From: Mortierella alpina
Taxonomy: Eukaryota > Mortierellomycota > Mortierellomycetes > Mortierellales > Mortierellaceae
Direction of reading: 5' to 3'
DNA: 64,000 bases
Assembly: GCA_029449245.1 (NCBI GenBank)
Contig: JANATF010000001.1
Span: forward strand, 1,736,001-1,800,000
Part shown: positions 1-9,910 of the stretch, one piece after another
Position numbering within the stretch: position 1 is the first letter of the stretch
Layout of the letters: the number at the start of each line of letters is the position of its first letter
Made by a program: the position numbers and the translations under genes
Notes under the pieces: model-generated
Database searches by the model: none
Told to the model about the DNA's origin: nothing
Seen by the model: only the letters and a program-made list of their open reading frames with translations

Positions 1-615
1 CTGCAGGACGGGAGGGAAGTGGTATTGGAGTGGAGAGTTTAGTGGGCAAGGGAGGGAGAAGTAGAGGCGGAGGTAGATCAATGAATGACACAAGGTGATT
101 GCTTCAAGCTTTTCCATTTCTGCACATATCGCCCATGTCTATGTGGTGGACGGATAGTCGGGATTGGATGGATTGTTACCCGCGACACAGTGGAGCGTGG
201 AGGGGGGATTAATGGACCAGGAGAGAATAAAGGAGCGAGCTTGAGGGAGATACACTTGGACCATCTTGTGAGAATCGGAATCTATCGCACGCGCCTTTTC
301 TTTCTTTGTAGCTATGCACATGCTGAGAAGAGCCCTCAGATGCTCACGATCGTCGGTTCGAGACCCTGCTTTATGAAGCAGTTCAAAGTGTCGCGATTGT
401 TGCAAAAGCTAGGCGCCTGCACGTGAGAGTAGATGCAGCAGAGTAGGTGTAACATTCACCCCCTCCCCTAGCCAAGGCGGTTGTAAACAACAAATAAGAA
501 TAAGCAGTCCATTTTTTTTTTTTTTTCCTCGTTTCTCTTAGTCTCGCCGTTGCAATCTTTTCTTGCACATCCATCCTTCGCTCCCCCTCCGTCCTCCTCG
601 TCCTCCTCTTCACAA
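1..615. other. Region upstream of nop56
   Basis: I see no convincing gene here. Short open frames on both strands lack family signatures and splice context. A T-rich tract near 510-528 and a CTCCT-rich stretch near 580-612 lie just before the nop56 start and probably belong to its promoter and 5' UTR. The left edge of the window could cut a neighbouring gene, but nothing supports that. Confidence 0.5.
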
Positions 616-2658
616 ATGGTAATGGCCGATCACTGCATCTGCTCCTGCCCTCTCGGCGACTCATCAGTCAGCAACCACCAGACAGTCCATACATGCATGC
701 ATCCCATACAGCACCCCATCATCCACCAGACACTGATCACCCCTACTCCCTCCACCGCCAAACAACTAAACAATTAACAACGGGCCCAATCTAATCTGGC
801 TTGACACTCATGTGATTGGATCCGCACCCGCTGACCCTTCTCTCTCACTGCATGTCTGCTGCACATAGGTCAACTACTTCCTGTACGAGAGCTCATCTGG
901 ATACGCTCTCTTTGAGCGTTTGGAGTCTGAGGAGATTGGCTCCAAGCTTGCTGATGTCGTCGCCGCCGCGACTGATCTCACCAAGTTTGGCAAGGTCGTC
1001 AAGCTCAAGTCCTTTGCCCCCTTCAAGAGCGCTGCCCACGCCTTGGAGAACATGAACGACGTCTCTGAGGGTATGTGTGGACAGCATGCCCACCTTGAAT
1101 ATCCGTGCTCTGTTGGACGATCGTCATCCCACTGACCCTCATCACGTATTTTTTTTTTTTTGGTTTTCTTGCCGCCGTTGTCACCTTTCTCAACAATCAC
1201 AATCTCGACCACTACAACAACTACAACCACAACGGCTCTCTCTATCGTACCTGCGCATTGACACAACCCAGGTATCATGAACGACCACTTGAAGGCTTTC
1301 TTGGAGATGAACCTCCCCAAGCCCGGCAAAAAGTCAAAGGTCGTCTTGGGTGTCACCGAGAAGTCTTTGGCTGGATCCATCAAGGAGGGTCTCGGATACG
1401 AGTGCGATGCCAGCGAGATTGTTCTGGATCTCGTCCGTGGTGTCCGTCTCTTTGGCGACAAGCTCTTGAAGCAGCTCAAGGAGGGCGATCTCGAGCGTGC
1501 TCAGCTTGGTTTGGGACACAGCTACTCTCGCGGTAAGGTCAAGTTCAACGTTCACCGTTCCGACAACATGATCATCCAGGCCATTGCTCTCTTGGATCAG
1601 ATGGACAAGGATGTCAACACATTCGCCATGCGCATCAGGTTCGTGTTTTTGCTTGGCCGCCGTCAAGGGGTTATTTGTTGAATCGTCAGGTGGAACGACC
1701 AAGATTTTAACCGTTGAAGAACATTTTCATTGCACCAAATTCCAAATTCCAAAAAAAAAATAACAGAGAGTGGTACTCGTGGCACTTCCCCGAGCTGGTC
1801 AAGATTGTTAACGACAACTACAAGTTTGCCAGACTCGCAAAGCTCATCAAGAACAAGAGCGATCTTTCCGAGAAGGACTTGCCCGCTTTGGAGGAGGTCA
1901 CTGAGGATGCCAGCCAGGCTCAGCAGATCTTGGATGCTGCCCGTGCTTCGATGGGAACTGACATTTCAGAAATCGACATGATCAACATTGAGAACTTTGC
2001 CAAGCGTGTGATCGACCTTGCCGACTACAGAAAGAAGTTGCACGAGTACTTGATCTCCAAGATGAACAACGTCGCCCCCAACTTGTCGGCTCTGATCGGT
2101 GAGATGGTCGGTGCCCGCCTGATCTCCCATGCCGGTTCGTTGACCAACCTCTCCAAGTACCCCGCCTCGACCGTCCAGATTCTCGGTGCCGAGAAGGCTC
2201 TGTTCCGTGCCTTGAAGACCAAGGGCAACACCCCCAAGTACGGTCTCATCTACCACTCGTCCTTCATTGGCCGTGCTGGTGCCAAGAACAAGGGTCGTAT
2301 CTCTCGCTTTGTCGCCAACAAGTGCTCGATTGCCTCGCGTATCGATTGCTTCAGTGAATTGCCCACCACCAAGTTTGGTGAGGCCATGAAGGAGCAGGTT
2401 GAGGAGCGTCTCGAGTTCTACGAGTCTGGCGCCACCCCCTCCAAGAACGCCGATACCATGAAGAAGGTCATTGACAACCTCAAGGACGCCGCCGGCGATG
2501 ATCTTGAGGCACCAGCCAAGGCTGGCAAGAAGAGAAAGGCCGAGGAGGAGGCACCTGCCAAGAAGAGCAAGAAGGAGAAGTCCGAGAAGGAGGACAAGAA
2601 GGAGAAGAAGGAAAAGAAGGAAAAGAAGGACAAGAAGGACAAGAAGGAGAAGAAGTAA
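616..2658 (+). CDS. nop56: Nop56, box C/D snoRNP core protein
   Basis: This is the nucleolar Nop56 core protein of box C/D snoRNPs, which bridges Nop1/fibrillarin and Nop58 during 2'-O-methylation and pre-rRNA processing. Exons are 616-618, 869-1070, 1272-1638 and 1767-2658, giving 487 residues. Visible landmarks are an N-terminal domain beginning MVNYFLYE, the block [14 protein letters not shown], the [14 protein letters not shown] segment, the NOP-domain signature [15 protein letters not shown] in the variant form [37 protein letters not shown], and a C-terminal KKE/KKD-rich tail. The block [10 protein letters not shown] and the long lysine-rich tail favour Nop56 over its paralogue Nop58. 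Exon 1 is just the ATG, joined by an intron starting GTAATG to GTCAACTAC. This matches the expected Nop56 N terminus, so I prefer it to any start inside exon 2. Length is normal for the family. Confidence 0.95.
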
Positions 2659-3887
2659 AATTTTGCTTTTCTTCTAGTTCTGGTTGTTGCGTTTTTTTTT
2701 CTTTTATTTTATTTTTCTTAGGTTTTCTTGTACTCATCATATTTTCACTCACCATAAAGCTGCATTATCATCAGTAAATCGCTGTGTACTTGTGTGTGTG
2801 TGTGTGTGTGTGGGGGGGGGGGGGTGGTCGTGATCACAGAAGACTGAGTGCATTTGCTGTGCGCAACATGGCTTTTTTGCGTCGCGATTCACCATTGAGC
2901 GCAGTTAATAACTGGCAGCCCTCATAGAAAAAAAAAAGAGTGTTGTGAATTGCACTGTTAGAAATCCTCCCTCCTCCCTGTTGTAGAATGAGCTGTTAGA
3001 AAGAGGGTACAGCGTATGATCGGAACAAAGCAAGGGCAAGGTAGAGATGTATTTCGGTGCAAAGGATGTTGACATGGCAGAAGTCGGTACCTCAGCTGGA
3101 GCAAGCGCCTAGGATCTTGATCTTGAAGAGCAAGATGCCGAGGCAGTTTCTCAAGAGCAAATTTAACAACATTGACAGCGTCCCGACTTTAGTATATCCG
3201 GAATTCAAGGCCAATCGTGTTAGCCTGTGCATCTTCCAGCTGTTCACTCGCTACCGCCATCAGTAACACTAACAGCAGCTTGTGGCGGTTTTTTAATATT
3301 GACCTTGAAAAAGGTGGATATGGGGGCGTTTCGAGGACCGGTCGTTGAGGTGACGAAGTCTGGGCCGTGCTTGGATGACGGCTGTACAGGGGTTCTTGAT
3401 TCTTAAATCGAAATGGCTTGGCGTTGTGAAAGGTTAGGGTCCTGAATGTGAAATAGGGTCCAGGTGTGAAGGATGTTTGTTAGATAGCCAAGCTTACAGC
3501 TTACGGCATCAATAGCCTTCGTTAGATAACGCGTACCTGGACTAGGAGTGAGTGACCCCGTTCACCGCAAACCGCGCAGCGTGGGAGGGGATTAGGCCTT
3601 GCAAACTACGCACTGGAGTTTGTGCTCGTTCACGCGTTTTTTTTCGTCTCGCGCTTCTCGGTTTGCGTCTTTGTGGGATTTTGGGCTTTAGCTGTTCATC
3701 GTTCTGGTGTTGTAGTTTCTGGTACTACACTCAAAAGGTAAGGTAAAGTAAATATGAAGCGATCAAAGGCGATATATCTATGTAGCTGTAATATATTTGT
3801 AATTCGTTTCGAAGGCCATGTTTAAATAAGCAGCATGAGGAAAAACAATCAAAACCGTTGAACCTTGGCGGACCATAAGATCTGAAG
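2659..3887. other. Intergenic gap, nop56 to MITE
   Basis: I see no gene. The region opens with the T-rich 3' UTR of nop56. It contains a (TG)n tract at about 2791-2812 that runs directly into about 13 Gs (2812-2824). A short open frame at 3057-3266 has no recognisable family and no supporting splice signals. Confidence 0.5.
2791..2824. repeat. (TG)n-(G)n microsatellite
   Basis: About eleven TG units are followed by an uninterrupted G run in the nop56 3' flank. This is a simple-sequence tract, likely length-polymorphic, with no coding role. Confidence 0.9.
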
Positions 3888-4170
3888 TGATTGGAACCGG
3901 TCAAAGATCCTGCGCCGGTCAAACCTTGCCCGAATATATATCGAACCGGTTAAAACCGCCGGTCAACGGGCTCTCAGCTCTCAAGCCAATCACGAGCTTC
4001 AATGGCCGTCCTTAACCCTGTTTTCGATGCTCGATTGAGTCTTTCTGCTCGCTGTAAGTCGAGATTCCTGACAAAAAAAGAACCGTCGGTTAAAAATTAG
4101 GGGCGGTCAATTCTTTGGCGCAGGAAAATTGTCGAGACCGCGGCGCGCCGAGAACCGGTTCCAATCCCTA
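3888..4170. mobile_element. hAT-like MITE with 8-bp target duplication
   Basis: The 283-bp element is bounded by inverted repeats. The left end reads TGATTGGAACCGGTC and the reverse complement of the right end reads TAGGGATTGGAACCGGTT. They share the 13-mer GATTGGAACCGGT. The outermost TAGGG on the right resembles hAT termini. Flanking it are ATCTGAAG (3880-3887) and ATCTGAAC (4171-4178), a 7-of-8 match that reads as an aged 8-bp target-site duplication, the length hAT transposases produce. The interior holds several CCGGTC/GACCG motifs in both orientations and no coding capacity, so it would depend on a transposase elsewhere. The loss of AGG at the left end and the TSD mismatch suggest an old insertion. 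Confidence 0.7.
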
Positions 4171-4463
4171 ATCTGAACACTGTACGAAACTGCCTGCTAG
4201 TTTAGGCCATGGAAACATACTCAGCTCAGAGACGAAACAGGACACGAAAAACTGCAAAATGTCCAGAAGAACCCTTCTTCCGCTTCTTTGAGAGAACGAT
4301 GAATCGGTTTCTTCTCTTCGTGTACATTTTCTCAGAGACAATTTTTTCTCATCTTTTCATATATACGTCCTGGAGCTTGGATGAGAAGAATGCAGGAAGA
4401 TAGTGAATGCGCTCTTCATCAAGAAAGAGAAAATCAAACGATTGCATACACTTTTGCTTTCAT

Positions 4464-7382
4464 TTAAAAATCAAATTCGCCTCGGAAGGCATCTAGATCG
4501 CGGGTAGTTTCGCATCGTTGTGCAAGATCCGTCCTTCCTAGCATATACATCGCCATCTTGAGGGTCTCCCATACGTTCTGGGACATGCCACCAATACCGC
4601 CATCGGGCTGAGGGCCTGCAGTGGATGCACCCACCATCAATCCTCGGGCGGCATCTCCTGCATTTTGAAGCGAAAGTGCGCTCAACAGATGCTCTGCTGC
4701 CTCACGGTGCTGACCAAGGTTGATGCAGGCGATCGCAAGGTTGTAGCGGGCGCGGATATAGGATGGGTTGATGTTGAGCGCATTGAAATAGGCCTCGATG
4801 GCTGCAGCGGTGTTGTGCGAGTTGGCGAGTGTTGCTCCGTACTTGTTCCAGAGCATGTAATCCTGGAAAAAATAGGAATTTAAACCACGTTAGTATTAGT
4901 ACGGGACGACGAGTTTGGCGAGAATGCGTATAGGCAAATGATTGCGGGCTTAAATGAAACACATACATCTGGCCGAAGGTTAAGTGCAGCTCGGAAGCAA
5001 TCGACCGCCTTCTCGTATTCCTCTGAGACATTGAACAAAACACCGAGCGCAATCTGCACATCCGGATCCAAGTTCTCGCCTGGGTTCGTCCTGGCGGCCT
5101 CTAGGAACAATCCTGTCACATACTCATGCCTCTCTTGAGCCGACCGTCCTTTGCCTCCCTGGACAGAGCCCAGCACGCCCTTGTACTGATCCGAGTTCTC
5201 GACCCAGGACTGCAATGCGTCGTAGGCATCTACGCGGCAGTTCTCATTTGTGTATGAAACTGCAAGCGCCAACCAGGCATTCAGCTCCTTGGGGTTGGCC
5301 TCCACAGCCTTTTGCAATGCGGCAATCGCCATGGTCTCACGCTCGTTTTCCTGTTGCCTGAGACCCAACTGGTGCCAAGCCGCTGCATCCGTCACGTCCT
5401 TCTGGACTGCGGCTTCGAGCGCTAGAATCGATTCTGTGAGGTTACCTCTGGCAGCAAGGTCCATCAACTTTGCAGAGTCTGCGACCACATAGGGGTTGTT
5501 CTGCTCAAAGCTGTAGTTCTGGTACCGCACGTCGGTTGCTCTATAACCCAGACCTGTGGCCTCGTGCTTTTCCCAGTCCTTCTGCAGCGAGTCCCATTCC
5601 TTGTCGCCGGGCTCTTGCGCCAGATGGGCGATATTCTTGCGGTAGGTCTCGACCCAGCTCTCGTTCGAGAGATCGCGCTGCTGATTTTGCTGGAATGCTT
5701 GCTCCAGTTCCTCAGCGGCGTTCGAAGAGTTGAACTCGTTGACCCAGTCCTGAGCAGAGTCCTGTCTCGAGGCATTGAACTGCTGTGCCCAGTCCGCAGC
5801 CCCACCACCTCCCATCGCTTGTGTAACACCCGTAAAGTCCTCTGCCCAACTGGACTCTTGCTGTTTCGCAAACTCATTAGACCACATCCCGCCCGGTTCT
5901 CGGTTCTGGATATGCTGCTCGATGCGCTTTTCAAATTCGGTGGACCATGTGCTGCCTCCTGTCTGCTCTTGCTGCTGACTTTCAAACTCGGTGGACCAGT
6001 CCGCTGCTTTGCCCTTGCCCTTATTCTGTTGCTGCTGTTGATTGAAAGAAGCGGCCCAGTCACCTCCTGCAGTAGTCGAGTTCACGGGAGCAGTCTGTTC
6101 CACTAGCTTGTTGCCCTCGATAGCAACCTCCTGATCACGCAGCCGCCTCATAAAGCTCATGAAGGACGAGTTTTTGAACTTTTCGTTCGAGTTTGGATCC
6201 ACGGACTCGAGCAAGAGTCCTGCGGTTTTAGCAAGCGCTTCCTTATTGTCCTGATCAGCCACAGAGTTGCTCTCTTGTGCTGAAAACTCTTCTGCCCAAC
6301 CTTGAGGGTTCTCGGTCTTGAACTCGGACTCCCACTCGCTGACCTTCTTAGCGTCCTCAAAGGCACGTTCGAACGCTTCGATCTGTTCTGGCTGCAGCGT
6401 ATGTGCAAGACCTCCGTTTTGCTGCTCAAACGCTGCAAACTCTTCCTGCCAGCCACCTGCAAATTGCAGTTCCATTATCGAGATATTCAGAGAAGAAAAG
6501 GCCATGGAAGAAGAATTAGTAACGTGTAGACACATCATACTTTACAAGAACGCAGTGCCATTAAAAAAATGTACATGGTAACCGGCCGGACCGATCTGCC
6601 AAAACTCAAACCCCCCTCCCCCTACTCCTCTCCCTTCCCCCTCCTCACCAAGATGAAAAACACGCTGCACATACCAAGCTGAGGGCCTTGCTGCTGCTGT
6701 TGTGCGTTCCTAAACACATTCTCAAATTCTTGGAACTGAGCGTCGTTATGAAATTCTCGGTGTTGCTGTTGTTGTGCGGGGCCGCTCTGCTGCATGAAAT
6801 CCAGAGCCCAGTCCGGTCCCGAGGGAGCTGCCATCTGCGCGTGATGGATACCCTCCAGCTCCTTGCCCATCTCATTGAACTCGTAAAAATCCTGCGACCC
6901 GCCTTGTTGGGCTTGCAAGAACTCTTCTGAAAACTAAATAGTGCAAAAACGAGTTCCTGGTATGAGAATCAAGTTCTAATGAATATATGTGTCGGTTTGC
7001 TTGGCGGATAAAATCGCTTACCTGGTCACCTCCTTGTTGCTGTCCTGGTCGAGCTGTTCGGAAACCCGAGGAGCTGCTGCCTGCACCACGGCTCGATGCG
7101 AAGCGGTCCTGCAGTAAGTTTGTTCATCAAGTGTATGCGGAATGCGGGGAACCCCGTTGAGTCGGATTAGTCAACGAAAAAAAAAAAGAAAAACTGGGTT
7201 GTGCGTCTCCTTCCATGAGAGCGAGAGGTAGGGGAGCGAGTGTCGATGCAACACTCCTGAGCATTGGTTGGGAAGCTTACCTGGTGGAGTGTTCTGTCCC
7301 TGGAGAATGACTTGACGAGCCCGTTCATGGGATTTGAGGGTCCGCATTCGGCTCCTCCTGAGACCAAGCCGGGGAAGGACAT
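4464..7382 (-). CDS. PEX5: PEX5, peroxisomal PTS1 receptor
   Basis: PEX5 is the cycling receptor that carries SKL-type (PTS1) cargo to the peroxisomal docking complex. Exons in transcript order are 7382-7281, 7108-7030, 6926-6675, 6456-4967 and 4862-4464, giving 773 residues. The N terminus has AECGPSNPMNGL with Cys13, matching the conserved cysteine that is mono-ubiquitinated for receptor export. The first half holds eleven WxxxF motifs (such as WALDF, WQEEF, WAEEF, WSTEF twice, WAEDF, WVNEF) plus one WVETY, which bind Pex14/Pex13. The second half is a TPR array ending in LGQHREAAEHLLSALSLQ, the PTS1-binding domain. The exon 2 donor is uncertain. GTAAGC at 7021 is the stronger site but breaks frame with the TTTTCAG acceptor, so I used the weaker GTGACC eight bases upstream, which restores EEFLQ. 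Confidence 0.93.
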
Positions 7383-8746
7383 TGTGCGAAGCAGGTGTGT
7401 CTGTGTGTCTGCGTGTGCTGTGTCGAGGTGCGGGCTAAAGTGAAGGTGCCACGAAGTGACGGTCCAAGGCGGGCGCGGAAGTCGTATTCCTGGCTGTGGG
7501 CAGGAAGGGAAGGGAGGGAGCACCGGCCGAAGGGTGTGCAGGAGGCGGCGGATATATCGACGACGAAGCGGGGTATGCGGAGCGACGGTGAGGTGCGAGA
7601 GGCCAATGGAATGGAGAAGAGAAGCGATTGAATGAAGAGAACGCTGGTCGAGCTGCTTGAAATTTCGCCGGACCTGGCGGGGATAGGCGGCTCTGTCCAA
7701 ATCAAGGTTTCGGCCAATAGGATCCCAATGGGATCATCATCACGTGTAAACACCATGCATTCGTGTGTCCGCCATGGCCTCTCTGATACATCTCCTTCGT
7801 GTTATGTCGCCTTACAGTGCGCGCCGAGTTGAGTTGAAGTGATATGTGCAGACTATGTAAGCTTAATCGCGTATTCTCGGTCCTCTCCTTGACATAAGCT
7901 GGCCCTACTCTACCGAATCTCTTGGACCCCACAGCATCCCGATCCAGATAGAATTCACAGTTGTGGTAACGCGAGCTCTGCTTTAGTTGCTTAGTTGCCG
8001 CAGGAAGGAGTTGCAGTTGCACCAACATTACTTGGTCGATGTGAAAAAAACATGAACGCCGACTACCACATACCGGAGGCTCTTAGTCACTATGTTGAAT
8101 TTAGTCTGCCCTCCCCTTGTCTGAGGAGACGGCAGTATGACTGAGCGTACCTGCAGCGTGTCTCAACAGCAGTATAATATGGGGTTACAATCCTAGGCAG
8201 AGCATTTTGTAACACGTACGTGTTTGTAAACACATCTGCTCCCGAGGTTGTGTGTTTTGCGTGAATGCTCGTCAAAACATGACGTGTTTGAGTTCAGAAT
8301 AAGTTTGCAAACACGTCCTCAAAGCCTTGGTTTGTAACCCCCTAATCTCTGCTATTTGAGTTCTTACAGCAATCCGCAGCCTTCTTGTAAAAGCTGCTCG
8401 TTTGCGCAGAGAAGTCGTAAGATTCGACATGCTACAACCTATAGTGGCTCCGATAGTTGAGCGAAAGATTAGAAGACCTGTCACCTCAGGTACTGTGAAG
8501 ACGATGACTAGGGTGTTTATCGACAACTCTCTGCGGATCTTTTCACACTCGCGTCTAACCCGTCGTTCAGTGATCAGTTGATCATTGAGCAAGGTTAATG
8601 AGAGTAGCGCTTGGCAAGGATTAGATCACCTGCCTCCGTCCCCGCAGTCCGTCATTCGATACAGTACAGTCATGTCTGAGAGCCACCTGCATGATATGGG
8701 TGCCTTTTCTAAGCGCAGCAAAGTTGTAACTGAGCTCTGATGACCT

Positions 8747-9061
8747 TTGGTTCATAGAGATGGCAACCTCAAACAAGGCTCCAGTGGCAGATCTACTAAT
8801 AAGGCTTCAGAGTACGGAGAGGTACAAGCCCTTCCGCAGCAAGATGATCTCCGGAGCACTGAGGAAAGAATTGCATCAGAGGTTTATAGGCGCATGGCAC
8901 AGGAGAACGCGGCCCGAAATGAGCAGATGGCTGACGCACTTATCACAGCCGCCATCGCTACAACTGCTACAGCCGATCGTGCAGCAGAACCCTCAGTAAA
9001 GTCATCCGATCTTGATGAAATCGTACCCAAGTCAAGAATAAGCCCATACTCAAGACACTGA
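8747..9061 (+). CDS. Small unrecognised ORF, possible gene fragment
   Basis: This open frame of about 104 codons contains a stretch of helical, soluble composition (ERIASEVYRRMAQENAARNE followed by an alanine/threonine-rich segment). It has no family signature I recognise. The track-style start at 8747 is GTG, and a true initiator would need an upstream exon, which I could not identify. Composition is more protein-like than the shadow frames around it. It may be a decayed exon of a mobile element or of a lineage-specific gene. Confidence 0.25.
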   Translation: MVHRDGNLKQGSSGRSTNKASEYGEVQALPQQDDLRSTEERIASEVYRRMAQENAARNEQMADALITAAIATTATADRAAEPSVKSSDLDEIVPKSRISPYSRH

Positions 9062-9587
9062 CAAACGCAAGGTCCTCAGGCAAAAAAATAGGAAATCGGT
9101 AATCAAACTCTAGTTGCCATACCACCACCACCACCCTAAATCGCGATATTGGTATGTTACGGGCCAACGCCAGACGCGTCACAGCGACTGGTTCGATTCT
9201 CCTATCATTGAGTTCGGGATACCGTTCGTGAAGTTACCCGTATTCACAGAGCCATTCGCTAACGCTAGAGGAGCCAGCGTTCCTGCCAAGAAATCAGAGC
9301 TCATTGAAACAGGATACTAAATCGAAGATGATTCTTCTTTTTGATCCCCAACGACTCACTCCTCCATACACAATGAATCAATCACAGCCCTACACACTCA
9401 GAGTGGAAGTCGATCCGCGGTGGATTTCACATCTTAATCAGAACGCGCAATATACCGCTGATCCCGAACTCGAAGGTAGGGCCATCCAGTCGTAGCGTGG
9501 CAGGATACTATCCAGCTTTTAAGCTAAAGGGCCCCCAGTCCGTTCGAACGTAGAGAGGACACATCATCATAGGCCGTTTTATCGAGC

Positions 9588-9679
9588 CTTGCAATCGTCT
9601 CCAAGAACGATTACTAGTAGGCGGTTACATATCTTATTGGTGATCGAAACTGCTTGCAATCGTTTCCAAGAATGATTAC
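9588..9679. repeat. Two copies of a 27-bp hairpin-forming repeat
   Basis: The 27-mers at 9588-9614 and 9653-9679 match at 25 of 27 positions (CTTGCAATCGTYTCCAAGAA then YGATTAC). Each can fold, because AATCGT and ACGATT flank a short loop. A third, more diverged relative (GAATCGTGTCCAAATGCAACGAT) starts near 9702. Function is unknown. Confidence 0.6.
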
Positions 9680-9910
9680 ATTCTGAACGTCAGGACCCTG
9701 GGAATCGTGTCCAAATGCAACGATCATATCGCATCAAACCCGACGGGTACGGTCGGCAGCCCCGTGAAAACAGAAAGACGAATCATCGTAGATTGTTCTC
9801 TATCACATCCATTCCGGTTTACAGAGGGCAAAAATATCGTAATATGGAAAACCATAGTGATCGTTTAAATATATTACTTTAAAGATGAGTGAACAAGGTA
9901 TTTCAGAGGC

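Larger units (their letters stand above)
7383..9910. other. Gene-poor 2.5 kb gap between PEX5 and NCBP3
   Basis: No complete gene is visible. The stretch next to PEX5 (to about 8050) should hold its promoter. An open frame at 8747-9061 is described separately. Imperfect direct repeats occur at 9588-9614 and 9653-9679. The remaining frames lack splice support or family motifs. Confidence 0.5.

Noticed and set aside
874-1479. Minus-strand ORF over nop56
   Set aside because: It is a shadow of the nop56 coding exons, and the plus-strand reading has full family support.
619-1766. Box C/D snoRNA hidden in a nop56 intron
   Set aside because: Animal NOP56 introns host such snoRNAs, but none of the three introns here shows a plus-strand TGATGA C box paired with a CTGA D box at suitable spacing.
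9170-9210. tRNA-like B box (GGTTCGATTC)
   Set aside because: No A box, acceptor stem or anticodon arm can be built around it, so it is a chance match.
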